DNA of 64,000 bases from Candidatus Williamhamiltonella defendens (GCF_900699045.1 NZ_CAADHL010000002.1:186001-250000); one strand, 5' to 3'. Numbered from the stretch's first letter, positions 39,801-51,971 are shown. Numbers and translations: made by a program. Notes: generated by a model from the letters alone, not told the origin.

Positions 39801-41903
39801 TTGCATTTATTTGATAACCTTTACCTGTTAATTAAAGAGTACTTACCAGAAGCGCAGATCAAGCGTCTCAGACAAGCTTATCTTGTGGCTCGTGATGCTC
39901 ACGATGGTCAGGTACGATCCAGCGGTGAGCCATATATTACTCATCCAGTCGCCGTTGCCTGTATTTTAGCAAATATGCGATTAGATTATGAAACTTTAAT
40001 AGCAGCTTTATTACACGATGTACTTGAAGATACGACGACGACATATGAAGATATGGAGCTGTTATTTGGAAAGACGGTTGCTGAATTAGTCGAAGGGCTT
40101 TCAAAACTCGATAAACTTAACTTTCGTGATAAAAAAGAAGCTCAAGCCGAAAATTTTCGGAAAATGATCATGGCTATGGTCGACGATATTCGCGTTATTT
40201 TGATTAAATTGGCTGATCGCACCCATAACATGCGTACTTTAGTAGCGTTGAATCCTGTTAAACGTCGGCGAATTGCTCTTGAAACCCTTGAAATTTATAG
40301 CCCACTAGCGCATCGTTTAGGGATCCATCATTTAAAAATAGAATTAGAAGAATTAGGATTTGAAGTACTTTATCCTAACCGTTATCGTGTGATTAAAGAG
40401 GTTATAAAAACGGCACGCGGTAATCGCAAGGAAATGATCCAAAAAATCTTCTCTGAAATTAAAGGCAGGCTCCGTGAAGCACGTATTTCATGTACAGTCA
40501 GTGGCCGAGAAAAACACCTTTATTCCATCTATTGTAAAATGCGCCGAAAAGAGCAGAAATTTGATTCTATATTGGATATTTATGCCTTCCGAGTCATAGT
40601 AAAAGAAGTAGATACCTGTTATAGGGTCTTAGGGCAAATGCATTGCCTCTACAAACCTCGTCCCTCTAGAGTAAAGGATTACATTGCCATACCAAAAGCA
40701 AACGGTTATCAGTCTTTACATACTTCATTAATTGGCCCTCATGGTGTGCCTGTAGAAATCCAGATTCGTACCGAAGATATGGATCAAATGGCTGAAATGG
40801 GGGTAGCAGCACATTGGAGTTATAAACAACAAGGTGAGTTCGGCACTACAACACAAATTCGTGCTCAACGTTGGATGCAAAGCTTGTTGGAATTGCAAAA
40901 AAGTGCTGCTAATTCGTTTGAATTTATAGAGAGTGTGAAATCTGATTTATTCCCTGATGAAATTTATCTCTTTACGCCTAAAGGGCGTATTGTAGAACTA
41001 CCTGCAGGCGCAACCTCGATTGATTTTGCTTATGAAGTTCACACCGATATCGGTCATGCCTGTGTTGGGGCGCGAGTTGATCGCATTCCTTATTCACTGT
41101 CTCAGCCTCTTGTGAATGGTCAAACGGTTGAAATTATTACTGCACCTGGCGCTCGGCCCAATGCCGCTTGGATTAATTTTGTGGTCAGCTCAAAGGCAAG
41201 GGCCAAAATTCGGCAGCTTTTGAAAAATTTCAAAAGAGATGAATCGGTGAATTTTGGTCGTCGTTTACTGAATCACTCTTTCAGTAATGAAAAAACATTG
41301 TCTGATATTCCAGAGAAAAATATTCAACGTGAGCTTGAACGAATGAAACTCAGTTCAGTTGAAAGTCTCTTGGCAGAAATTGGCGTGGGCAATATCATGA
41401 GTGTAGTGGTTGCTAAAAATTTGGAGGGGAATCCCACAAATTTAACGGTCAGTCACGGCCGTAAACTTCCTATTAAAGGGGCAGAAGGAATATTGATTAT
41501 TTTTGCAAAATGTTGTCGTCCTATTCCAGGCGATCCCATCATCGCTCATATCAGCCCGGGTAAAGGATTTGTGATTCATTATGAGTCCTGTCGTAATATT
41601 AGGTGTCATCAAAAAGAACCCGAAAAATTTATGGCTGTGGAGTGGGATCTTAATATTGCGCAAGCGTTCATTGTAGCGATTAGAGTTGAGATGCTTAATC
41701 AACAGGGAGTATTAGCTAATGTAACAGCGGCGATTAATGCTGCAAAATCTAATATTCAAAGCTTAAATACAGAAGAAAAAGATGGCCGTATCTATAGTGT
41801 TTTTATTCGTTTAACGACTCGTGATTGCACCCATCTTGCTAGTATTATGCGTAAAATTCGCAGTATACCACATGTGATTAAAGTCAGCCGTAACCGAAAT
41901 TAA
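39801..41903 (+). CDS. spoT: Bifunctional (p)ppGpp synthase/hydrolase SpoT
   Basis: SpoT hydrolyses and weakly makes the alarmone (p)ppGpp. With a TTG start at 39801 it has 700 residues (E. coli 702) and the N-terminus HLFDNLYLLIKEYLPEAQIK aligns with MYLFESLNQLIQTYL; another TTG is available at 39789, and no ATG fits. Domains: HD hydrolase (about 30-180, with the metal-binding LLHDVLEDT and IKLADRTHNMRTL), synthetase (about 230-345), TGS (about 385-445, DEIYLFTPKGRIVELPAGAT), and C-terminal ACT (about 625-700). All hydrolase motifs are intact. trmH, which normally comes between spoT and recG, is gone. Confidence 0.96.
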   Translation: MHLFDNLYLLIKEYLPEAQIKRLRQAYLVARDAHDGQVRSSGEPYITHPVAVACILANMRLDYETLIAALLHDVLEDTTTTYEDMELLFGKTVAELVEGLSKLDKLNFRDKKEAQAENFRKMIMAMVDDIRVILIKLADRTHNMRTLVALNPVKRRRIALETLEIYSPLAHRLGIHHLKIELEELGFEVLYPNRYRVIKEVIKTARGNRKEMIQKIFSEIKGRLREARISCTVSGREKHLYSIYCKMRRKEQKFDSILDIYAFRVIVKEVDTCYRVLGQMHCLYKPRPSRVKDYIAIPKANGYQSLHTSLIGPHGVPVEIQIRTEDMDQMAEMGVAAHWSYKQQGEFGTTTQIRAQRWMQSLLELQKSAANSFEFIESVKSDLFPDEIYLFTPKGRIVELPAGATSIDFAYEVHTDIGHACVGARVDRIPYSLSQPLVNGQTVEIITAPGARPNAAWINFVVSSKARAKIRQLLKNFKRDESVNFGRRLLNHSFSNEKTLSDIPEKNIQRELERMKLSSVESLLAEIGVGNIMSVVVAKNLEGNPTNLTVSHGRKLPIKGAEGILIIFAKCCRPIPGDPIIAHISPGKGFVIHYESCRNIRCHQKEPEKFMAVEWDLNIAQAFIVAIRVEMLNQQGVLANVTAAINAAKSNIQSLNTEEKDGRIYSVFIRLTTRDCTHLASIMRKIRSIPHVIKVSRNRN

Positions 41904-42001
41904 TATTGGGCCTTTTATAAAACGTAATAGCAAAAGGTGTCCATTTAAGATACACGAAGAAGTCACAGTCCTTCGTAAATCTTGGATAGGCCTATTCATA
42001 C

Positions 42002-44095
42002 ATGGAGTCTTCAGTGAAAGGTGATTTCCTTCATCATATTCCTCTCAGTGATCTATCAGGTATCAGTGAAAATCATATGACAAAGCTGGTCAAGCTAAAT
42101 TTGGCCAATGTACAGGACGTGTTGTTGCATCTGCCTTTACGTTATGAAGATCTGACTCATCTTTATTCCATAGAAAGTTTAGAGCATGGCCTTTGTCGTG
42201 CTGTTCATGGGAAAATAGCGCAGACTGAGATGAGCTCAGGCCGCCGGCGGATGCTCACTTGTCACATTGAGGATGGCACAGGCACCTTAATTTTACGCTT
42301 TTTTCATTTTAATAAAGGCATCCAAAATGCGCTATCTGTGGGTAAAAATGTGATTGTCTACGGAGAAGTGAAAGAAGGTTATTATGGACTAGAAATGATT
42401 CATCCAAAATTCAAAATACAAAGAAAGAATAATGAAACGCTTATGAGCACTGTACTGACGCCGATTTATTCCACAACAGAAGGTCTTTCTCAGAGGACTT
42501 TAAATAAATTAGTGGGTCAGGCGCTTGTCTTGCTTGAAGCCACGCCTATTCCTGAGATTTTACCTTCTCAATTGATGACTTCATTAATGAGCTTGCCAGA
42601 AGCTATAAAAACACTACATCGTCCGCCTAAAAATATTTCACTAGAAAAATTAACACAATGGCGACATCCGGCATGCATACGGCTGATTTTTGAAGAATTA
42701 ATGGCCTATCACTTGAGTTTATTAACCGCTCGTAAAAATGCAAAACATCATCGTGCGCTTCCTTTTTCTAAAAAGGAGGCGTTGAAAAAAATTTTTTTAT
42801 CTTCTTTGACTTTTAAAATGACGTCGGCTCAACAAAGAGTGGTTGTAGAGATTGAACGTGATCTGGCCCGATCGACTCCAATGATGCGGCTGATTCAAGG
42901 AGATGTGGGTTCGGGTAAAACATTGGTTGCTGCATTGGCTGCACTGCAAGTCATTGCTCATGGTAAGCAAGTCGCCCTGATGGCACCGACTGAAATATTG
43001 GCAGAGCAACACCTGACTCAATTTCAGCAATGGTTTACCCCTTTTGGATTGTCTGTAGGATGCCTCTTAGGAAAACAAAAAGGTAAGTTACGTCAAGCTC
43101 AGCAAGACGCCATTGCTTCAGGAAAGATCTTGATGGTGATAGGGACACAGGCTATTTTTCAACTACAGGTAAAATTTTCAGCTTTAGCTTTAGTGATTAT
43201 TGATGAACAGCACCGATTTGGTGTTCATCAACGTTTAGCATTATGGTCGAAAGCAGAAAAACAGGGCTTTCACCCACATCAGCTTATCATGACAGCGACC
43301 CCTATTCCACGAACACTCACCATGAGTGCCTATGCGAATTTGGATACTTCTATCATTAATGAATTACCCTCTGATCGCATTCCTATTCATACGGTGGTCA
43401 TACCGGATACTCGTCGTATTGAGATTATTGATCGTATTAAAGAAATCTGTTTATCAGAAGGTAGACAAGCTTACTGGGTCTGTACATTGATTGATGAATC
43501 TGAGCTATTAGAAGCGCAGGCCGCTGAAGTCACTTACGAAGAGCTAAAAAAAGCACTTCCAGATATTCAAATGGGTTTATTACATGGTAGGGTCAAAGAG
43601 TCTGAAAAAGATATTATTATGCAAGCTTTTCATCGCGGAGAAATACAGCTATTAGTTGCGACTACGGTCATCGAAGTGGGAATCAATGTGCCTAATGCCA
43701 GTTTAATGATCATTGAAAATCCTGAACGTCTTGGATTGGCACAATTACATCAACTACGAGGGAGAATTGGCAGAGGTTATATCGCCTCCTATTGCGTATT
43801 GTTATATAAAACCCCGTTGAGCAAAGTCGCCCAGCAGCGTTTGCAAATCATGCGTGAAACTCATGATGGTTTTTTGATAGCAGAAAAAGATTTAGAAATA
43901 CGAGGGCCAGGTCAGTTATTGGGTACCCGTCAAACCGGTTCTTTAAAATTTAAGGTGGCAGATATCGTCAGAGATCAAGATTTATTATCTCAAATTTGTA
44001 AGTGGGCGCTTATTTTACATAAAGAATATCCTCAACAAGCAAAAATATTAATGGAGCGTTGGTTGCCTGAAGGAGAACATTATCGACATGCTTAA
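42002..44095 (+). CDS. recG: ATP-dependent DNA helicase RecG
   Basis: RecG remodels stalled forks and branches Holliday junctions. It has 697 residues (E. coli 693). The N-terminal wedge/OB domain (about 1-200) includes VHGKIAQTEMSSGRRRMLTC; the helicase core has motif I GDVGSGKT, motif Ia APTEILAEQH, motif II DEQH in VIIDEQHRFGVHQRL, motif III TATPIPRTL, and motifs V-VI TTVIEVGINVPNA and QLRGRIGRG. The end carries the TRG hairpin region (RGPGQLLGTRQTG). It starts 98 bases after spoT in a spacer that contains no trmH. Confidence 0.97.
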   Translation: MESSVKGDFLHHIPLSDLSGISENHMTKLVKLNLANVQDVLLHLPLRYEDLTHLYSIESLEHGLCRAVHGKIAQTEMSSGRRRMLTCHIEDGTGTLILRFFHFNKGIQNALSVGKNVIVYGEVKEGYYGLEMIHPKFKIQRKNNETLMSTVLTPIYSTTEGLSQRTLNKLVGQALVLLEATPIPEILPSQLMTSLMSLPEAIKTLHRPPKNISLEKLTQWRHPACIRLIFEELMAYHLSLLTARKNAKHHRALPFSKKEALKKIFLSSLTFKMTSAQQRVVVEIERDLARSTPMMRLIQGDVGSGKTLVAALAALQVIAHGKQVALMAPTEILAEQHLTQFQQWFTPFGLSVGCLLGKQKGKLRQAQQDAIASGKILMVIGTQAIFQLQVKFSALALVIIDEQHRFGVHQRLALWSKAEKQGFHPHQLIMTATPIPRTLTMSAYANLDTSIINELPSDRIPIHTVVIPDTRRIEIIDRIKEICLSEGRQAYWVCTLIDESELLEAQAAEVTYEELKKALPDIQMGLLHGRVKESEKDIIMQAFHRGEIQLLVATTVIEVGINVPNASLMIIENPERLGLAQLHQLRGRIGRGYIASYCVLLYKTPLSKVAQQRLQIMRETHDGFLIAEKDLEIRGPGQLLGTRQTGSLKFKVADIVRDQDLLSQICKWALILHKEYPQQAKILMERWLPEGEHYRHA

Positions 44096-44205
44096 TTTAA
44101 ATGTAAGAAAAATATAAGAATTATGTCTTACATAAGGTAATAGACTCTCACTGAAAATTTTTTATAAACGTTTTCTCAATTCTGAATAATTTTTTTATCA
44201 CTTCC

Positions 44206-44235
44206 CTTGAAGGCAAAGGAAAACACCCCCATTTA
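44206..44235 (+). promoter_or_regulatory. Sigma-32 (heat-shock) promoter of groESL
   Basis: CTTGAAG at 44206-44212 and CCCCATTTA at 44227-44235 are spaced by 14 bases. They fit the sigma-32 consensus CTTGAAA and CCCCATNT closely. The start of transcription would be near 44242, about 75 bases before groES. Confidence 0.85.
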
Positions 44236-44318
44236 CTATACTGAGGTGCTGATCGACTAAAATGGATCAGAATGAATCTTAAATATGATAATAATTGTCT
44301 CAATCAGGAGAACTATGA

Positions 44319-44624
44319 ATGTCAAACAGTAAAGAACTTCGTCCGTTACATGACCGTGTTATTCTTAAACGCGAAGAGGCTGAATCTAAATCCGCTGGGG
44401 GTATTGTTTTAACTGGTTCTGCGGCGGGTAAATCTAGCCGCGGTAAAGTAATAGCAGTGGGTAAAGGTCGCATCCTCGAAAACGGTCAGGCGAGACCTAT
44501 GGACGTTAAAGTAGGCGACCGTGTTATTTTCAACGATAGCTATGGTGTGAAGTCAGAAAAAATTGACAATGAAGAGGTTTTAATCCTCTCTGAATCCGAC
44601 ATTTTAGCAATTGTTGGGGCATAA
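44319..44624 (+). CDS. groES: Co-chaperonin GroES
   Basis: GroES is the heptameric lid of the GroEL folding chamber. It has 101 residues, four more than E. coli at the N-terminus ([20 protein letters not shown]). The mobile loop is [20 protein letters not shown] (residues 25-44) with the GroEL-binding I-V-L triad, and the end reads [15 protein letters not shown]. It has a strong ribosome-binding site (CAGGAG at 44305-44310) and is followed by groEL after 58 bases. Confidence 0.98.
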   Translation: MSNSKELRPLHDRVILKREEAESKSAGGIVLTGSAAGKSSRGKVIAVGKGRILENGQARPMDVKVGDRVIFNDSYGVKSEKIDNEEVLILSESDILAIVGA

Positions 44625-44655
44625 ATGCCCAACGCATCCGTCAATAAATTTTTAG

Positions 44656-46341
<1,686 letters not shown>

Positions 46342-46385
46342 TACAAAAAGCATCACATACATAGTCAATCTGTTACATGAATGCC

Positions 46386-46424
46386 AAGGTTATAGCTCAA
46401 TGAGCTATAACCTTTCTTCTTAAG
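46386..46424 (+). terminator. Rho-independent terminator of groESL
   Basis: AAGGTTATAGCTC (46386-46398) and GAGCTATAACCTT (46402-46414) pair perfectly over 13 bp with a 3-base loop, followed by TCTTCTTAAG. It lies 45 bases after the groEL stop. Confidence 0.85.
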
Positions 46425-47105
46425 AAAGCCGCTTCTTTTTTAAAAGAAGACACGGTTTAAAAAAGTGGTTCATTTACTTTAAAATATATAAATGACTTTT
46501 AACTTTGTTAACAATTAGGAAATTTAGTGCTTTTGAATTTTTCAATCACTCCCATTTCTTAAACTCCACTCTAATCTGAGGAACTTAGATAATGAACTCA
46601 TTACCCGAGTTGGACCACTCAAATAGCGGTCATCTTGATAAAAACACCATTTTAGCTGATGTTGCCTATTAATTTAATAAGAGATCGTGAATTATGGATG
46701 TAGTGTGTATTTTATTAATATTGAAATTTCATTTGTTCGTTTCTTAAAACTATTTAATGGGCGTTTTTGTTAGTTTTTTTATTTTCATAAAGTGTATATT
46801 ATGTCATCAAAAATTTTTTTATTTAAAGCAAATTATTTTCATTTGAAATATTCAAATTAACTGATTTAAAATTAATGATACATAAGATACTTATGACGAT
46901 GTTATCGAACAGCATAAACTTTATTAATCGTGCAAACACAAAAATAAAAAACATAAAAATATATTTACTAAATAAACAGCATATTATATGAAATTCATTT
47001 TAGTCAACAACAGAAGTACAGCTAAAATTAATAAACAATGTAATAAATTAGTAAAAAATTAATATTTTAGATGAGAATTTTTAAGTAAATTTTAAAAGAA
47101 GCGAA
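46425..47105. other. Intergenic region, very AT-rich
   Basis: About 680 bases after the groEL terminator. It contains a second small hairpin-like stretch (CTTCTTTTTTAAAAGAAG, from about 46432) and a 26-codon frame at 46592 (MNSLPELDHSNSGHLDKNTI) that is too short to judge. From 46700 on the sequence is A+T-rich with nothing I can support. Confidence 0.35.
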
Positions 47106-47522
47106 ATGTTTGAAAAATTATTAGAATTAGCAGAAAAACATAAAGTTGAGAATATGACAAAATAGAGAAAAAATCTAACAACAAAGTAAACGATACAGCC
47201 AAGCGAAAAATTTCGTCAAAATTATAATAATAAAGAATCTTCTAAAAATTGTGTTATTGGCGTGACTGTCCGTTATGTAAATAACTTACAAAACATAAGA
47301 AGGGTAAATTGTATTATTAACCGTCTTCAACTGTATCGTTTATTTTATAAAATAAATTCTAAAATCAATAAAGCAGAAACTGATGTAAATCTTAAAAATG
47401 AACTCATCTCTGCAATATTCATTGCGACTTTTTTTGAAGAAAAAGAGGGATTATGTCGAAAATAGACCTGATTTCAATTGGAATGCCTCGGAAACATTTT
47501 GTTTAGAAGTTGAAAAAATGTA
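47106..47522 (+). pseudogene. Unidentified ORF broken by stops
   Basis: ATG 47106, preceded by AGAAG, opens MFEKLLELAEKHKVENMTK, then a TAG, and after a further TAA the same frame continues as PSEKFRQNYNNKESSKNCVI, NLQNIRRVNCIINRLQLYRL and ETDVNLKNELISAIFIATFF to a TAG at 47463. A shifted frame continues with PDFNWNASETFCLEVEKM. That one frame stays protein-like across two stops suggests a recently inactivated gene of about 120-140 codons. No family recognised. Confidence 0.35.
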
Positions 47523-48639
47523 GAAACATTGAAATTCAATTCGATTTTAATTCAGCTTTTGATTCGAAGAGGGGAGGCAAATTTGTTAATAAATGAAAAA
47601 TTCACTTAGTGGAGAAATTAGTAAGCCTCAAAATGATGCTAAAATCTCTATCTTATTAAAGGTAGATAATAATGAAATCAATTAAAAAATAGATAAACTT
47701 TGTATAGAAAATAACATGATGACCCTCAGTAATTTTTGCTTGATATGGGCTGTTTACAGCACTAGAAAACGGTAAAAATGAATTTTAAAAAGCACCATGG
47801 AATTTAATTCGCTGACAGCCACTGAAAAACAGGATTTCAACCTCCCTCATCGTTCTCATCTGGTCGAATAATTTTTGTGAGTGATTGTTTCTGTGTATCT
47901 TACACTCAAACATTAAAGTTTATTATCCTGATTACAATTAATGTACAAAATCTGACTAAAGAGTTTAGTTTTAATGAATCACAAAGTTTTTTGATAAACT
48001 TTTTGAATTTCAATTAATTGATTTTTTAAACATTTCATAAGGAGATTTTTATAAATAAATCGGGTGTAAAAAATTGGGTGACGATTATATGAATGGTTGT
48101 AAAAATAATTTAGACAAATTTTTCGGCGTTACATGAGGAGTGTCACATTATTCAACCCGATGGAACGTCTTTAAAAGGGAAGAATAAAATAAAGGTTTGA
48201 ACTTTTTCAGAAGGAGAATCGTGTCAATAAATTAAATCTTTACTTATTTTACTATTTAGATTTAGGAGAAAAAGTATATTTTCTGAATGGCACTTAACTG
48301 ATAGTTAAACTCATGAACAGGAATCTTTTATTAATAAAACCATTAGTATTCCTAGAGCCATTAGTATAGTGAAATATAATGATAACAATATATTATATCG
48401 ATAGTAGAGTAGCAAATAGCTGAACAACCTCATGTGTGATGCGTAATTGCGGAACCTTATCAAAAGGTGACAGATAAAGGTGTCATAAACCAGATAACTG
48501 AGCCCAGCCAGCTTTATATCTGGAACATGAATTGGTTCAAATACTTTTTGAAATGTCAAGTTAAATAACTAAAATTATATAGCCAATTGATATCCATATT
48601 TTATTATTAGCCGACTCTATTCATTTTATGAGGCACTGT
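47523..48639. other. Decayed stretch without recognisable genes
   Basis: About 1.1 kb. Short protein-like pieces on the plus strand (SLSGEISKPQNDAKISILLK near 47600-47670; FNSLTATEKQDFNLPHRSHL near 47800-47870; IIQPDGTSLKGKNKIKV near 48150-48200) suggest one or more dead genes, but stops and shifts prevent any assignment. The bases AGGCACTGTTAAAAATCA near 48631 resemble the end of IS6-type elements only weakly. Confidence 0.3.
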
Positions 48640-51290
48640 TAAAAATCATTGTTTCAGCTAACGGCTCTATTTTGAATGCATCATGATGTTTGATTTTCAT
48701 ACCCTCACCCACACCAGAGTCACTTCTGTGGAATAATAAATCTTGCGCTTCTGTTTGACTCGACGTATTTTGAAATCCTTTTAAAAAATGCTATCACTGG
48801 TCTGCAAAGTATAACGGTCTTTTAGTGCCTTCTCCTTATTCTGAGTTAGTTCGCGGTACATGTCTTTTAATATGACCTCAGTTTGGGCATAATTATCATT
48901 ATGCAAGTTAAGTATAATATCGGCGCTTTTTAAAGACACTTTGATGATATTAGCCGCAGTGTGATCCAATACCATATTGCTGTACTTGTGAGAACAGGCG
49001 CTTTCTTTCACCTCGATAACACTATTATTTGGGAGAATATTTTCAAAATATGATAGGTGTCGATTCCCTTCGCTCCCTAACTAAGCCGTCCTTCGATTAG
49101 GCTTAGTGTGTCTTCCCCACAGACATCAAAAGTGTTTCGGTTTTCTTGATGGTCTCTTATCTCATCATTACCCCGCCTAATCAATAGTAAGCCGTAAAGT
49201 CAGATTCACGCACGCTTGTCCGAAGGGTGCCCGTATATCTGGCCCTCATTGAGAAAGATTAACGTCCTATGACCCGTCAGGACCTCGAGAGGGTGTATGC
49301 ACACTATCCTGCTTGCCAACAGATTGGGCAGATAGGCCGACCATGTACCTATGTTCTTAATAGATGGTGTCTTCTGCCTACACTGAGGGTGCCGTATTCT
49401 GGCCATGAAAAATGGTGTAACTACCATCCTCTTGAATCGCCATCAAACCAGCTCGCCCATCTCCGTTTATATCCTGTAGTTGTAGATGACTAGGATGAAC
49501 ATTGCCATTCAATTTTTTCATAGGTACTTGTTTTTGATTGACTAAACGTATACATGGGTGCTTCTTCCTATTATGTGTACCCAATAGCGTCTGTCATTCC
49601 CATTTTTTAGTCACAGGAAGAATCTCGCTCAGGATGATCCCCATTCAGGTTACCTGACAGATAATGGGCATATTGACGAGCATGGACATGCGTCTCCTGA
49701 TTAAGTGACAGTGTCGATAAAGCGACTTCTTCTACAGAAGGCAAAGGGTTTTTTTTATCACTATAATAGACATATATCTTTTTTTCGACAAAAGACACGA
49801 CATCTAGATCGTCGTGTTCATTAACATCCGTCAAGACCGGCGGCGCATTAAACAAGGAAGATAATTTGACACCTATCATTTCCTTAAGAATACAAATGAG
49901 ATAATTCAGTTTTAGTAGATTTTTCTTTCTTGTCAACAACGAGAATTTTTTATTTTTCTAAGTCCTCTGGAAGTATGTGGTCTTCTGTCATTTTATTGGA
50001 GATGATTTTTTATAATGTTGTGTCTGAGGTGATACTTGACAGAGACTGCTATATACCATTTTGATTTTAGGATAATAAGATATCAACATCTGTGCTTGTG
50101 TTATCAGAGACAGCGTATATTCTTTCTTGCTTGAGCCAAAATCTAATGAGCTTAGTAGGGCCTGCGATAAGATCTAGCGTGCCCTCTATCGCCATGACTA
50201 TGTCGATGCCTAACGTCACGCCTAATGAAGCTAGGGTGCCGTTGACGATAAAGTCTTGGCGCAATATCGGACGGTCGTTTTGCTCAGCTCAGCAAACGCT
50301 TGGTAAGTTTAATGTATGTCGAAAATAAAAGATAATCATCCTAATAAGGGCCTTTCCAAAGGTATCAGTTTAAAATCCATTTTCATCTCTTTTTGTGCTA
50401 AACGGCTGTCATATCGATCTAACCTATATTAGATGGGATTAATCGCTAGATTCGAGGCAAAAGAGTCAAGGCCCTAATCTCAATTGAGCATTCGACTCTT
50501 TCTTCTTTTCTTGGTTTAAATCGTGTTTTGTAGACACTTGATAGTGCGTTTTATATCACGCAGACCTAGAAGGTAAACGTATCATTGCATACCCAAACCC
50601 ACTCGACCGCCGACTCGATTGAGACCGACCCAACAGTCTAATAGCGGCACGATTTTTAACTCACCCCAAAGGGCCCGCTGGATTTCTAGTATCGATTCTG
50701 TGAGTGCCGTACTCATTTGTTAGACATATTGTTCATCGAGCGCGCCAATCGTTTGCTCACCCAAGGCCAGATTATCCATCACGGTTAATACCCGATTCGT
50801 ACGAGCTGTGAGACTGTTTTTGGTCATGAATTCATTCTGATGCACCTAATTGCATACGATTTTATCGAACTTATCTAAAATAGGGCGATTGGCTCTCTTC
50901 ACGACCAATATTTTTCTGTCTTCTTGATTCACGTTCACCAGGAGATGACGGGTCCCATCTCTAGACGCCACCTTGCTTTCTGATGTAGGGCTTCTTCTAA
51001 CTGCTGGCGATAGCTCTTAAAGCCCTCACCGTCCGTGCCTGCCGACGGACACCGCACTAATCTGATATAGTCTGGTGTTGTATCGATCCCATGACTTGCT
51101 TTAAGTTTTTCATTCAACACGCTGAAGTAATTCGACGAGGCTTGCGCTTGATAGCCGCCCAACGTTTGGTGATGGCGTTCATTAAGATGTATAATGAGTT
51201 GGCCATTAAACGGGTCTCAGTATTGCTTAAGTCGATCTTCACCTGTATTCTCTCTTATTGACTGAAGAGGAAAGCATCTACTGCTTTGGG
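48640..51290 (-). pseudogene. Large RTX-type toxin remnant (C80 peptidase, FG-GAP-like and RTX-like parts)
   Basis: The minus strand carries scattered parts of one large toxin. At 51160-50940 a self-processing C80 (MARTX-like) cysteine-peptidase domain is readable: LGGYQAQASSNYFSVLNEKL, KASHGIDTTPDYIRLVRCPS (Cys where the catalytic Cys of GCS is expected) and GTDGEGFKSYRQQLEEALHQ. At 50250-50070 a hydrophobic segment occurs (SLGVTLGIDIVMAIEGTLDL). At 49850-49400 there are FG-GAP/VCBS-like repeats (TDVNEHDDLDVVSFVEKKIY; LQDINGDGRAGLMAIQEDGS). At 49170-48780 an RTX-like end appears (YLGGNDEIRDHQENRNTFDV; GIDTYHI; VIEVKESACSHKYSNMVLDH). Dozens of stops and frameshifts make it inactive. Such toxins autoprocess inside host cells; related genes are common in Hamiltonella-type symbionts (established knowledge). 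Confidence 0.7.
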
Positions 51291-51614
51291 AGTAGTGCTC
51301 ATTAATATATCGGCGTCACTATAGCCATTAGTATTAATTTCAGGTGGCTATATTGGATTATTTTAATTGAATTTTTTAACAGCAAGATTGTATTGATTTT
51401 TGATCCCTGATCGTTTTAATTCAGGGATTTTTATCGATTTGTCACATGCAGGTCGCGATGCATTGTCGTGTGATTTAACTGACAAATGAAATTCATAATT
51501 ACCATACCACCATTATTGATTGATGAAAATAACCGACGTAACGGAGTAGGACTTATTCACGATCATCAAATATGGAAAATGTTTTAGCACCTCTATCAAT
51601 ATCAATTTTTTAAG
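51291..51614. other. Intergenic region
   Basis: About 320 bases between the 5' end of the toxin remnant and the next ORF. A hairpin-like stretch is seen at about 51399-51432 (TTGATCCCTGATCG, then TAATTCAGGGATTTTTAT: CCCTGA pairs with TCAGGG before a T-run), possibly a terminator. No gene is visible. Confidence 0.4.
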
Positions 51615-51971
51615 ATGCACATACCGGATTCCACCAGAGTCTTCATAATCAGAAACAGTGAGATCTATAGAGGGAGAGACAAAAACGTGTTCGGGAAGTT
51701 AACCAGTAAAAAGATTGTACTTTGGTACTGTTTTATCGAAGATAAGTATGACTTTTTTCTATCGTTCATACCTCTTAGTTTTCTGACACAGAACTAGAAA
51801 GCCAATCTTCGGCATTTAAGTGTAACAGAAGAATATTCTACACTTTGGTTGATAACACGACTGCACTTTGAAGATAGTAGTTCATACCCTGATTATGTTA
51901 CTGTGATTGTACTAAATACGATGAACTCACTGGTGTCTGGTTGTTGCTTTATTTTTTTCAAAAAACCATGA
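51615..51971 (+). pseudogene. Unidentified ORF with one in-frame TAG
   Basis: ATG 51615 opens MHIPDSTRVFIIRNSEIYRG and runs 60 codons to TAG 51795; the same frame continues without further stops as HLSVTEEYSTLWLITRLHFE and DYVTVIVLNTMNSLVSGCCF to TGA 51969. Total about 118 codons. Aromatic-rich and hydrophobic at both ends. No family recognised; one nonsense mutation would explain the interruption. Confidence 0.3.

Noticed and set aside
48311..48559. Minus-strand hydrophobic ORF of 82 codons
   Set aside because: Rich in Leu, Tyr and Ile as expected from the AT-rich complement, without a ribosome-binding site or recognisable motif.
48625..48660. IS6-type inverted repeat (GGCACTGTT)
   Set aside because: Match is short, there is no transposase and no second end.
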